The position numbers and the translations under genes were made by a program. Under the pieces are notes generated by a model. That model had not been told where the DNA came from and did no database searches. It worked only from the letters and a program-made list of their open reading frames with translations. Positions 48,824 through 61,200 of a stretch of 64,000 nt of DNA are shown here, in pieces. The DNA is from Nymphaea colorata. Its lineage: Eukaryota; Streptophyta; Magnoliopsida; Nymphaeales; Nymphaeaceae. Numbering within the stretch: the stretch's first letter is position 1; each line of letters opens with the position of its first letter. Location: NCBI RefSeq assembly GCF_008831285.2, contig NC_045148.1, positions 434,001-498,000 on the forward strand. Direction: 5' to 3'.

Positions 48824-49174
48824 TCATCTGCCGTTGCCGGAGTTCGGAACGATCTTGATGATCAAGCCGGGGAAGACATCATCTGGGTCTTGAATGTGAG
48901 GGTTGTTCTCCACGATGAAAGGGTCGCCGCATTTCTCACTGATAGTGTTCAGCGTCTCCCCTTCTCTCACCACATATATCTCTTCGCACCCATGACCATG
49001 CCCCATTGCATGACCACCATGATGCATCAACATCCTCAGGTCATTCCTTACGTCTTCGATCTGATGATAACAATCCAAATCCAAGCAACACAGAGACGCC
49101 ATCGTCATGGCCACCATGGCCATGTAGAAGCACCAAGTCGTGAACGGTGGTGTTGATGATTTGGCCATCTTCAT
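48824..49174 (-). CDS. Small LysM-domain protein A
   Basis: Single exon, 116 aa. An N-terminal hydrophobic segment (about residues 13-31) suggests a signal peptide or anchor. A Met/His/Gly-rich linker (HHGGHAMGHGHG) follows, then one LysM domain at about 66-109 with YVVREGETLNTISEKCGDPF and DPDDVFPGLIIKI. Family knowledge: small plant LysM proteins of this length carry one LysM motif; some LysM proteins bind chitin or other GlcNAc polymers, but no role can be assigned here. There are two candidate starts, Met1 and Met3. It is divergent to LysM protein B and nearly identical to it across the domain core. A TTATAAG box lies about 36-42 bp upstream of the first ATG. Confidence 0.88.
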   Translation of the reverse strand: MKMAKSSTPPFTTWCFYMAMVAMTMASLCCLDLDCYHQIEDVRNDLRMLMHHGGHAMGHGHGCEEIYVVREGETLNTISEKCGDPFIVENNPHIQDPDDVFPGLIIKIVPNSGNGR

Positions 49175-49216
49175 CGATCTTTCTCTGAACTCCTTTGTTT
49201 CTTCCTCTTCTTATAA

Positions 49217-51434
49217 CGGAGATGGTATGTGAGCTTGGAGGGATGGAGGAGGTGGAAGTTGGTGGGTCAGTGGAGGAATGGATTCAAGTGTTTCTGGTGT
49301 TTGATTTGTTCGAGCGGTTTGGTTCGGAGCTGGTTTTCGGTCTCATGGTGCGGCAGGTAAGGTGTCGCTTCATCTTCTTTTCTTTTATCCATTTTCTTTG
49401 CATTTATTTCCTTTTATTTTGTGAATCCTTCTGTCATAATCTATCATGAGCTAGGTTGATTCAGCTGAATAATCTGAAAAACAGCAATCAATATTATAGT
49501 CGTGTTTGTTTATAATAAAACAAAATTGCATATATAAAGTAACTAAAAAAGTAACAAAGTTTTTAAAGATTATGTCATGATAATGGTCGAGTCAATCTGC
49601 TACTGGTTTGAGCCTACTCAAGATCATTTTCACAACCATGATTAAAAATTGAGTCTTCCCTAAACATTAACCTTTTCCCACCGGTGACCTTTCAAATCCT
49701 CCCCTCTGACCGACCTCGATCTTTCGTTAATTAAGTTTTCTCAATTTAATATAACGATGATCAGATTATTAGTATACGCAATATATGTATTAGGTTGACT
49801 TCTAGGAGAATGACTTCACGAATTTGGTGGTGTGGAAATTAATGGGTTACATCATCTCAACTAGAAGATATCATTTTCATTAGGTTGTCGCTGCTTCGTT
49901 TTAAATTAAGGGAAAAAATAGAACGGATCATTGTCATCGATCCGAATAGTTGGTTGAAGTAGCTCGGTGCTCCAGCCCTACATTAAGCAACTAACGCATG
50001 ACATCTAGTTTGGTAGCGTTGGGAATATAAATGGATCAACTATATTTGATAGCAGATCTGATTTTGGATCCACTGGATATGGTAGAGAAGCTTTGTATTT
50101 GGTTATTAATCAGGTTCTAACCTGGTGGGCAATTTCATAACTGAATCTAAGCGCGAGTCTGATATCCAACATAAAGAATATATCTGACCTAATTATTCGT
50201 ATAAATGTCGGACCTTATACGTATAGGATTTAGATTTTAAGAAGTACGATTACGCTGAATTTGGTAAAGGCTGATCCGATTCTTTATTCTGAATGGTTTG
50301 GATCTCTTCTTAGTAGGACGCTGATCTAAGGCCCAGCGGAGATCCATTTGTTTGGCAGGGGATTGTCAACCCTACGTCACTATATTTAGCCGGTGATTCT
50401 TGCCGTGAAGTCCAATCTGGGCGCGATATTTATTCCCACGCAAACATGGGGACCTGAAGAGACTTGATACCTAATTAAAGTCCAGAAGCCAATAATCATT
50501 ACGCTAATTGGCGCAGAGTCAACCCAAAATCAACCGATTCAGCCTATACTGTACTTCAGAATTATAACTACTAGACTCACTTTCATACGGGACTCGAGCT
50601 CCTAATCTGACCGATCTAGCCCACCCCTTAACAACTTCGGTTCTAATCCAAAAAAGATAGATAGGAACCAGGACAACTAATAACTGCGAACATTGAACTG
50701 GCGCTGATATTAAATGTCACCTGATTTTATTACTTTTGAAGTGTTTCAAGAGTAATCACAATAAATCTTCTAAAGATTTAAACGAAAAAAAAAACGTAGT
50801 TTAAAATTTGATTTTTTGCACCATAATGTCCACCTTATTCTTTCTAAGTTTCCTTGTAGCTTCTCCTCAACAAAAGCAACTTCATCCTTAAAGTTATGTA
50901 GGGCGTTGAATTGATCAATCAAAGGTGACCAATCAGCCTGCGTTAACACAAGCAACATGGTGAAAATTGTATTAATCAATATACAATGACATGCAAGGGC
51001 ATGTTATTTCACATGACTAAGGCTTCATGAAGATCTAACCATTAAGGTTAAACAATTGTTGTTCTAAGATGAAGCTTTTATCAATTACTTCTCAATTAGT
51101 TTCACAAAAAAAGATTTGGAGAAGGCCCTGATACAATAAATGTGGGCCGATTGATCAGGCTCCCGATGCTGACAGCTGAGGTAATGGCTGATATATACCG
51201 GAGGATCTCACAATTTTATAAGAAAAACTATTCAACTCTTGTATCTATTGAGATTAAGATTGAGTACAAATGCAATAACTCGTTTCCTTGCTTAAAAAAC
51301 AAGAGGGAGGGGTTCCCTGCTGCTCACGGCGTCCCATAGAACTGCACCCACTGGAAAAAAAGCAAACCAACCATGGACGAGGTCACTTCCGTTCCATGAA
51401 CACCTTTCTCCAAACATTCCCACGCAACTCGTCC
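49217..51434. other. Shared upstream region of the divergent LysM pair; no supported gene
   Basis: About 2.2 kb of AT-rich sequence. A 69-codon minus-strand frame (50770-50979) contains QADWSPLIDQFNALHNFKDE behind an acceptor-like AG and may be an exon or transposon relic, but I do not recognise a family. Confidence 0.45.
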
Positions 51435-51440
51435 TATAAG
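51435..51440 (+). promoter_or_regulatory. TATA box of LysM protein B
   Basis: TATAAG, 57 bp before the ATG, followed by an A/G-rich leader (AAGAAGAAGAAAAAGAAGC). Position and motif fit a core promoter. Confidence 0.5.
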
Positions 51441-51496
51441 AAGAAGAAAAAGAAGCTCATCAGTTCAACCACCAAGAAGTCAATCAGAGAAAGAAG

Positions 51497-51868
51497 ATGC
51501 CAAAACCATCATTAACTTCCTGGTACTCATCCGTTGCCATAGTCGTCCTCGTGGTTCTTTCTTGCATGGATTGCAATAAGAGAGAGGCGATGAACCAGAG
51601 GATGCTCTACCATGATCATCATCATCAGCAGCAGCAGCAGCAGCCATGGAGACGTGTGTGTGATGAGCTATATGTTGTGCAAGAAGGGGAGACACTGAAC
51701 ACCATAAGCGAGAAGTGTGATGACCCATTCATCGTGGAAAACAATCCTCACATCCAAGACCCGGATGATGTCTTCCCTGGCTTGGTCATCAAAATCACTC
51801 CTCCAACCATGGCGGCTGATTTAGTTATATATAAGTCTCATCTCTGCGAGGCTGGAGAGGACATGTAA
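51497..51868 (+). CDS. Small LysM-domain protein B
   Basis: Single exon, 123 aa. An N-terminal hydrophobic segment (about 11-23) is followed by a His/Gln-rich stretch (HDHHHQQQQQQP, about 39-50, encoded by CAT and CAG repeats) and one LysM domain at about 58-101 with YVVQEGETLNTISEKCDDPF and DPDDVFPGLVIKI. It shares nearly the whole domain core with LysM protein A and is transcribed away from it, so the two are probably an inverted duplicate pair. It has a longer C-terminal tail (AADLVIYKSHLCEAGEDM) that protein A lacks. Ligand unknown. Confidence 0.88.
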   Translation: MPKPSLTSWYSSVAIVVLVVLSCMDCNKREAMNQRMLYHDHHHQQQQQQPWRRVCDELYVVQEGETLNTISEKCDDPFIVENNPHIQDPDDVFPGLVIKITPPTMAADLVIYKSHLCEAGEDM

Positions 51869-54800
51869 ATCATGATGAGTATGCTTCTAGGGCTACTTTG
51901 TTGCTGCTGCTAATGCTTCTGTGGTTGCTGATTAGGGAGAAAGATGAGCAGAAGTCATGTTCCGTCGAGGGACATATAATCTAGAGAAAAATTTCATCCA
52001 ATGGCCAAAACTTTTGACTTCAATCTCAGGAAACCTCCGGTTCTTGATTCTGCCCATCGCTTAAATTTCTGAATTTCTTGATTTAGGAAACAGCTGGTCT
52101 TCTCTCAAGCACAACCATGAATACGTGTTTTTTTTCTCCTTAATTTTACCTTTCTTTTACTTCCCTGGCCCGTGTTGATCTGAAACTGTAAGATGTTTAC
52201 TTTATTTAATATAAAAGAGTGTACAGTCATCAATTGCTTTGCATTTTTACTTAAACTTTTAGCTTGAGTTCAGGCACAATGATGTTGATGATAAGCCTGC
52301 GTCAATGCATGGAATGACACTTGTGACTTCTATAAGGGGAAATCGAATATATATATTTCTTCTGACAGAAAAAGAGGAGCGCTTGAACATTCCAATGAAA
52401 CATGTATTCACGTTCACAAATGGTTTCTAAAAACATGGATGTAAATTTAATATTTTGAACACGAAAATCAAGTAAAGAATCATGTACTTCCTTTTATTCA
52501 TATATAAGAATTCATAAATGAAAAAATTCAGAATATTTGATCTTTTTTAAGTCTTTACGAAACCTAATTTATAGATCAAAAGTATCGCATCCATGCAGTC
52601 AGTTTTGTCGACAAACACAAGACCATGCATACTCAGCTTATTAAGCAGATAGAGCAGTACTGTGCGGCTTTGAGAAAGCTTTAGGCTTTTGGTCAAGAAA
52701 ATATATCATTTCTTGCCATTTTAACTGAGGTGTTGAGGACAAGCACAATAATAGAGCCAACGTTTCAGTTGAGAGGAAGTTATGAACTTGTTTAACTTAT
52801 CATATTCCAAAAGGTAGCCTTTCTTCCTTTTTCTACCTTTGTCTTTATAGGGGGTTTTCTTTTTCATTTTTCTTTTCTCAGTTCAGGGTCATTTTAGTCA
52901 TTCGATACACGAGAATCGACGTGAGTGTGCGGAGGGCCGAGCACTCTATTACTTGGTTCAAGTAACAAAACCGAGGTTTACAGTGGAAGTTGACGTCATG
53001 GTCGTGCAAAACAAATATTCAAATGCTGATGCTAATATTGACACCATAGTACAGTAGTACCCGAATTGAGGAAACTTTAGAGGTGCTATCTAGAGAGTTC
53101 AAGCATCTGTTTTATATCCGTGTACACAAATAAGATTACAAGTTCCATTGCCGGATTCCGGCCAGACATGGCGTCCCGATGACCGCTTCGAGATCATACA
53201 ATCTGCCGCTTCTTTTTAATGACCTGGATGTGCAGTACTTAAAAAAGCACTATCTCCTCATAGATTATACCATTCCAGCTATTGCTTCAAGCAGCTAAGT
53301 ATAGAGCCTGCTCAATGAATTCATGCATCTTTAAGAGTATGAAAATGGTGCAAACGAAACGTCGTGTGATATAGGGTTCTCCCTACACCCTAGAGGCATT
53401 ACTTAAGATGGCATTTACTGGGATCATGCAGCTGCTCGTGAATGATCAGACGGGCACGAAGCTGGTTGCATCATTAGGATTCAGATGTATAATTTTAAGT
53501 AAGACCATCCACCTTCCTTCTCGTCTTTGCCTGCACGCTTTAAACAGTTGATCATCAAACTTGTTTTTTTCTCAACTGTTTTCTTCTAGATACATTTTTA
53601 TATCTCTGTATCTTTAGTCAAAAGGACTTGTAATTCCTCGTCCTCCTCGCTGTCTAACCTTGTTTGTATGTGCATGCAAGAATTTTACACTCTTCTGAAT
53701 ACCCGTTACCAAGTTTCTAAATTCACTATCTTATCCTCATTGCAAGGCCGAAGATGACATCTGAGCCAAGAGTCAAAGGGAAACTTCTATATGGCTATGC
53801 AATATAAATTTCTCATGACAAAGCGTCTCTGATTTTGAATGAGTGGCTTCTTTGACAGTGGTAAAGGGAATTCTTCTGCCATCCCCATGGTGAGCTCTTG
53901 AGCTCTTCATTGTTTGGATGAAAAAGAAGAGACTCCCGTTAAAGCTGCTTTTGACATGAAGGGCTTCCACGGATCTAGGAGCAGTCATTCAGGTCAGCGG
54001 CACAAGCGGCCAAGTACCATTCAGGTTTCAGACACGGCAGTAGGAAAAGCTGCTGTGGATGTTGAACAAGTGGCCTCAACAGGCCTCGGGTCCTCAAATG
54101 ATCAGTTTTTCGTTCCAACACAAAGGTGCAGAAACTAAGGGCCTTTTTCTGGTACTGTGATGATATTAAGCAACATGGTTCCTGCAGTTGCACACTCATG
54201 CATTGATCAAAGGAGACGAGAAGTTCAGCTTAAGAAAAATCATTTGTGCCCCTCCGTTCTCTTTCTCCTCCTTCATCTTTTATGGAATATTATAACAATA
54301 TTAAGCAACATGGAATCAGTAGTCACAAACCAACAGAATAGTTTTGCTGCATGATTTCGAGTTTTAAACCTAATTAAGGAAGTCTTGACGATAATTTTTT
54401 CTTTACTAAACATTCAAATCTAGTATAGAACTATTTTACAGGATTCTTACAAACAAAACAAGTCGCCACCAATATACCCCCGTTATTTATCTAAAGCCAC
54501 TTTCTTTTCAGCCAGTTGCAACTTTTTCAACGCACCTCAATGTGCATTTTTCCATTCATCTGGACTTCAAAACCCCCAGGACATTGGTTTCAAACAGTCT
54601 ATTTTAACCAAATGGATAGGGGACAAGCTAGCAAACAAAACTACATAAAGGAGAGATCCTGCGAAGAGGATAGAGTCCAACACCAAGCTCGCCTCGAGGT
54701 GATCATCCTTCTCCCCACATGATGCCCATCCCCAAGTGATCAAAGCTTGCTGATGAATCGACCAGGATTCGTTCCACTGAGCCATAAGCTACACTGGTTA

Positions 54801-55229
54801 CCAACTTCCTGCTGCTGCACCAGTGTATCTCTTCACGCTCTTCAGTAGCAGTACCAAGCTCGGGGACAAGACGATTTCATCACCATGAAACACCAACATG
54901 ATGGAGCGAATCCTCCTACATATTGCCCCATGTACATTCCAACGAAATGTTAGCCACGGTTAAATAGAGGGGCCATGGATGCGATAAGTGCAACAGAGAA
55001 ACAAATGCTCCTTTGAAAAACATCACATTATAATAGGTGATGATATTTGGAGAAGTAGGAAATAAATCAGAAGTGGCCAAACAAATCTTCAGAAAGGCAA
55101 TTCCTGATAACTATGAAAAAAAGCTAAAACAAATGAATCAGCAGTATTTAGAAGCTTACCAGTGTTTGCAGGACAACTATTGTCACGTCTTAGGAGAGGT
55201 CATTGCAGGACCTTTTCCAGGATGACCTT
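51869..55229. other. Spacer between LysM protein B and the TAF12 3' end; no supported gene
   Basis: Includes the 3' flanks of both genes. A 74-codon plus-strand frame at 53914-54138 and others are not recognised. The phrase ATATTAAGCAACATGG occurs twice (about 54166 and 54298), suggesting a diverged local duplication. Confidence 0.45.
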
Positions 55230-58200
55230 TCACATTTCCAGGAACTTGACCAGAAGAACCCTTTACATTTGCAGTTTCTGCCGTAGCCTGGGTAGTGATA
55301 TATGATTTCTTGATCTAAACACACGTGTAATTGTCAATGAGACAAATGTGCTACTCATATCCAAGTCGAGAGTCATAAAAAGTAAAAAGTAATTACAAGG
55401 TCTTGAAGAATGAGGAACACGGATAAACTAAATGCCTAAATGTACTGCGAGAATGTTCTAGTACGTCCTTTCTTGTCCACAGCATGGTAATTAAGAGAGA
55501 TTGGAGACCTTCCAGAACCTGTCACATAGGTGCAGGGTGCGTGTCCAGACAACAATTTTCAGAAAAACTTGGCAGCCGGCAGAGTGAATACACACACACA
55601 CACAATCGAGCATGCCAAAAAACAACAAATATAGTCTCAAAATGAACGCCATAAAATATATTCAGTTCTAACAAAATATGCCACATCAAAAAGTCCTAGG
55701 CCATATGAAACATAAGAATGCTACAGACATATTAATATAGATCCGAAAATCGACTAATAATTTTCCAAAAACATATTGCAGAGGGAGAGAGTCTTTGGCT
55801 ACAGAAGAGCGCATTACATCGAGAGCTGGCCATGACCAGGTCTGCTGCATCTAATGAAATTTGCAAGAGAGACGCAGAGTGAGAGTGACATTGCGAGAAT
55901 GAAAGAGAATCTCGCTGCTGATGCAATATAATGGAGTGAGGCAGAGCATGAGAAAAAAGAAACTGAGGGAGAGACGGCACCAAGAGTGGGAGAGCAGGAG
56001 CAACAGTTGAGGAACATGCCCTACCCCTTTTATAGTTTTCTTTATTTGTTTAGCTAAAAAACGACAAATATAGACTCAGCCAACATTGTCTTGTTTCTTG
56101 GACACAAATAGTCCAGGTGCATACCTGACCTAGTTCGACCACTCTTGACCCACCATGAACTCAAACATACACATTTATTTTCGAAAAAAAACAGTCTGGT
56201 GCAGTCAGTTTGACTGATAATTTTACCGCACCAGAGCAGTAGCCTGCACCTAAGACATGTCAACTCCAATGGGGCAAACTTTTAGGCAAGTCCATGTCAC
56301 TTAGTCCTGAACCAATTTGGGTGCCAGATAAACCATGTAAAAGATGTCAGTTCAATCAAATAACTGAAGCAGTTGTGTCCCTCTATCATCGATTCTTGTT
56401 TGTCCCCAAATCCATGGGTATGCAGACCAGTTCAAGATCAGGCCAAGTAGTAGAGATGAAGTCAATTAGATCATTAATAGGTCAACATACATTAACAATT
56501 TTATAGCGGAAGGACTAAACTTACAGCGACCATTCGTTGCTTGTGGATATCGTTCACAGGCTGCAGACAACCACCCAAGCCAAGCAGTGAGATTTAAAGA
56601 AATGAACCTACCTAACTATCTCTAACTGCCCTCAAATCATGGGAACCACTTACAGGCTTCTTAAAGATCTTAATCTCATCCGCACTAAATCCTGGGAGTG
56701 TCATATTCCAGTTTCTCTCTGCAATAACCAGAAAAAATGGAGAAAAATGAACACCATTTACTACTACAGCCAGTCAACGAAAGTAAATAAAAATTCAGGT
56801 AGATGCCAAAATCTTACCCATGTGTAAAAGTATGTCTTTTGCTTCTAATGTAGTTGATTTGCGATGTTTGGCCAAGGAACAAGCAAAAGTTGTTATCTGC
56901 CCAAAAAAACAAATACAATATGCAAGCTATATCATGCATGCCATAGTCAAGAACAACTGATTCTGAAAGTATTTGAAGGGACAAAGAAAATCAGGACTGT
57001 CATGTGCACCAGTAATATTATTCCTGCACATATTAGGACAGAAAACATGACAAGTCCCATGTTATTTCAGCTTTTTCACAATTTCAATGATCTTTTCAAT
57101 AATAAATAAATGATCTTTTCAATAATAATTACATTTTGTATATTAAAGTATTAGAAAACATATTTTACCAGTACAAGAAGTAATCTTTAGAATTAAATTG
57201 ACCATTCGTTCTGGTACCAGTATCGAATAAGTGTGTGCCTGTTCTACAGACAATCCACAAAATGCTATACTATTAAATATATAAAATGCCAAGTTCAAAA
57301 AGATCAACTTAAAAGGCCTTTCAATTTCACCAAGACTGACGGGTGCTAATGTTTTCAGAACTCGATGCAAATCAAACCAAGCAACATTCTTTAATTTCAA
57401 CCCAAGGTCTTTTCAATAATAAATACATTCGTAAATTAAAGTATTAGAAAACATATTTTATCAGTACAAGAAGTAATCCTTAGAATTAAATTGGCCATTC
57501 GTTCTGGTACCAGTATCGAATACGTGTTGTGCCTGTTCTACAGATAATCCACAAAATGCTATACTATGAAATATATAAAATGCCAAGTTCAAAAAGATCA
57601 ACTTAAAAGGCCTTTCAATTTCACGAAGATTGACAGGTGCTAATGTTTTCAGAACTGGATGCAAATCAAAACAAGCAACATTCTTTAATTTCAACCCAAG
57701 GTATGAAGCAATAAACGAAAGGAAAAAAACAAACAAAGGAAAAGCTGTTGTCCACTGACAGACTTGTAAGATGACTGATGACTTACAGATTCAACAAAAT
57801 CATCAGCAATCTCTGCCAGAACATCTTCAACTTCTGGATCCAACCTCTCCAATGGATCAATCTGCCAGGATCACTTGTTAAATGAGAATGAGAACTGATA
57901 CTATGATTCTCAACCATTCATGCAAACCCAGACCTTATAAATCCAAACTACTAAATAGTTTGGCATTATAGGAAGAAGAAACTTTGTAATGCATGCGCCA
58001 TGCCCTTAACTCTGAGTTCCTCAGTAGACTAGGTTGCTTGCTACTCATTTTATCGTAATAAACCGTGAGAATGAATGTCATCCAAATCCATCAGAAGGGA
58101 TGAGGTTTGCATCAAGCAACTAGAAAAGAAAAAAAAAAATTCTGAGAGTTGAACTCATGATAGTTTTCATCCCTAATCAAGCTAATGGTATCCAATATAA

Positions 58201-61200
58201 GAAACACACCAATATCTGTCGGTCACTTGTAACCCTCAAACAGTCCAAATATCCTATTCAAACTGAGGCAGGAAGATATTTTTGCATGTGAAATCTACCC
58301 TAAACGAAATGGACCTAATATTTCCATACAAATATTAATCATCTCTACCCATAAAATATCTACCTGTCATAACATGCCTTACTTTTACCTACACAAAAGC
58401 AAAACATGGACCACATAAAGGTCAAATTCGTACTATTCTATTTGTGTTCAAGATGATTCACTATAAAACACTTCATTCTTCTTACTCTTCATCAGTATCT
58501 TCATATTATAACTATAATGTAAGATAAACTTGACATACAAATAAAATACTACATGACAAAGGAATAAGGAAAGGTGAACCAAAATGAAGTTGAAATTGTT
58601 GAATTAATACAAGTTTTGAGACTCTTTAAGAAGTTTGTGTTAAGACTTAAGACAACATACCGACTAAGAGACACATAAAAGCATCAGATTTTAAATTCAC
58701 CATCATATCCTTGTGAGTTATGACCACAGGTTCCATCTTCTCCCCAAAAAAAAAAAAAAAAAAAAAAAAAACAAGCAAGCAAATTTGGACTTTGAAGTGG
58801 AACTAGTGTCATTGTCAACCATGGTCCATACTGAACAGAAGAAGCAATAACAGCACAGCAGACCTAGGAGTAATATCAATCAAAATGAAGAAAAGCAATA
58901 TAATAGTGCAGCAGACCTGGGCTAGTAGCTCATGGATGCTTCTCTTGGAAAGAATTTGATTGCCCGTTTCAACAGCTTCAGAAGCTTTGGTTGGCGCAAG
59001 AGATCCATGAGGAGCTGATGGCACGCTAGGTGGAGTAATTGATTTCTGTATTGATCCTTGAGGTCGCAGCCCTTGCTGTGGTTGCAACACAGGATGCATC
59101 CGAGATGGTTGATGCATTTGAGGATAATTTTCTGCAGCATGTTGCATTTGTGATGTGTTTTTCTGAGGTTGTTGTTGTTGTTGTAGCTGCTGCTGCTGCT
59201 GCTGCTGAGGTTGTTGTTGTTGTTGTTGCTGCTGTTGTTGTGAAGATGCATTTTCCTGCTGCTGCTGCTGCTGGGGTGCAACTGCCATAGGATTCTGCTG
59301 TTGCTGGGGGTTTGTTGATCTTTGTTGCAAGATAGATGATCGAAATTGTGGTCTGTAAGAAGCAGAAGACAGGACAGATGCAGGCACTGATCTTCCTTGT
59401 GTTGACATCCATGGTTGTGTATGGGACTGTGGACTATGTGGCATGCTGGGTGGTTGAGAATTGCCTGGACCAAATGAAGATCCTCTTGATAATCCCGGAC
59501 CCTGCTGCTTCTGTAAAATTTAGATAGCAGAAGAAAGAGGAGCTAGTTATTGAACTACTAAAGCGTTAAACTTCTTAACTTACAAAGCCAACACTATCTC
59601 CTGAAGAGAGGTTTCAAAAAGAAATAACAAGCTCATCATGTGGAATTAGTAACCCATTAAAGAGTAAGATTGATGTCTTCACTCGAAGATCATAGGCTGT
59701 TGAATACAAATAATAAAAAAGAAACCCCAAGCTAAGGTAGTAAGGTATGCTTTGTGATCAAACAGGAAAGACTGAGAAACAAATAAAAGATGGCTCGGTT
59801 TGAAAACAAATTTTAGTAAGGGACATGCATGCCTTGCAACATCAATATGAAGTAGATTTAGGCATGGGATGAAGAAAACTGGGTTGGCACTAGGGGCATG
59901 GCATGACTTCAAAGAATCAGTCAAGGACACCAATCTAGACAACCAATTGATTCTTCACTTAATGAGAAAAAGAAGAAAACATGTAGTCGTTGAATGAACA
60001 AACCTTTTATCAATGAAGAAATACGACAATAATTGTCTTATAAATAAATGGTAAAGAGAAAACCTGAGGTGCCGAGGGTTGGTTACTCGAAGGAGACTGT
60101 GGTCTCAGTTGCTGCTGAGCAGGTCTTGGTGGAAGATGTGCAGCAGCTGCACCTGGACGAATTTGTGAGCCTGAAAGTGCACCCATCATCCCGATTGTCT
60201 GAATTCCTTGAATGCCTGGTCTTACCTATGTAATTAACAAATTAGAGCATGAAAATTTAAAATTACTTAGACTGAACTTTAGGAGTATAAAAGTAAATAG
60301 ATATAAGATTTGGAGTCTTCATTTGGTCCAATAATATAAGCATACAGGAAACATCAAATAGGGAAAAAGGCTGAAGAAGGTCGTGAACAAAAGTAATGGT
60401 ACATAGAATTGAAAAGAGTTCTGTATTTTGCAATATCCGGCTTGATTCTTAACGGATCTCAAAATAAACCAACCTTAGCCAAATACAAAAAAAGGACCTG
60501 ACAATTGAATCTGTCTTATGAATAATTGAACCTAATGGCACCAACTCTGTGCATACTGAAATCTTCCAAAAAGGACTGTGGCTATTCAAGAATTACTAAG
60601 AGTGTACAAGATTAAGAACTTTAATTATCTTGATGAATTCAACATGTATGTATTTTCTATTATAAGAAACAGAAATACCTTTCGAGATCGAATCTCCAGG
60701 AAGAAGCAAGATACATATTTCAGGAGAAATATAACAGCTAGACGCATTCTTGTCCAATATTCATTATTGGAAGCGGGATTCGATCGGATACTACATGGAT
60801 TAACTTGCTTTTCTGGAAAATGGGTAATAGACGGGGTACTACATGGCTTAACTTACTTTTCTGGGCAAATGGTTGTCGTCTAAAAACTAAGTCTCGTCTA
60901 GGGTATGAGTATCAATTCATCTACATAAATCGGATTCGAAAGTCCGCCAAGTCTGTTCCTCAATCATGTCTATGCCAGTGAACTGGGATAATTATTCAGA
61001 AACCCATGTAAAGCCATGAAGGGGGAAGGAAAAGGTTTTGAAAAAGAAGTACATCCTATTTCAATCATGAGCCGAACGACATGCTCAAAGTAAAGCACCA
61101 AAATACGTCCTCCATTCTCAAACCTGAGGGCTGGCGCTCTGCGTCTGATCCGAAATTCTGCCCAAGCTACCGAGTTGGTGACCAAAAGGGGGTGAACCGA

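Noticed and set aside
50770-50979. 69-codon minus-strand frame with QADWSPLIDQFNALHNFKDE
   Set aside because: It looks exon-like, but no family was recognised and no partner exons were found. Left as unassigned.
58922-59473. His/Asn/Ser-rich and Ala/Thr-rich minus-strand frames over TAF12 exon 3
   Set aside because: Other-frame readings of the CAG/CAA repeat. The Gln frame joins correctly to the histone fold.
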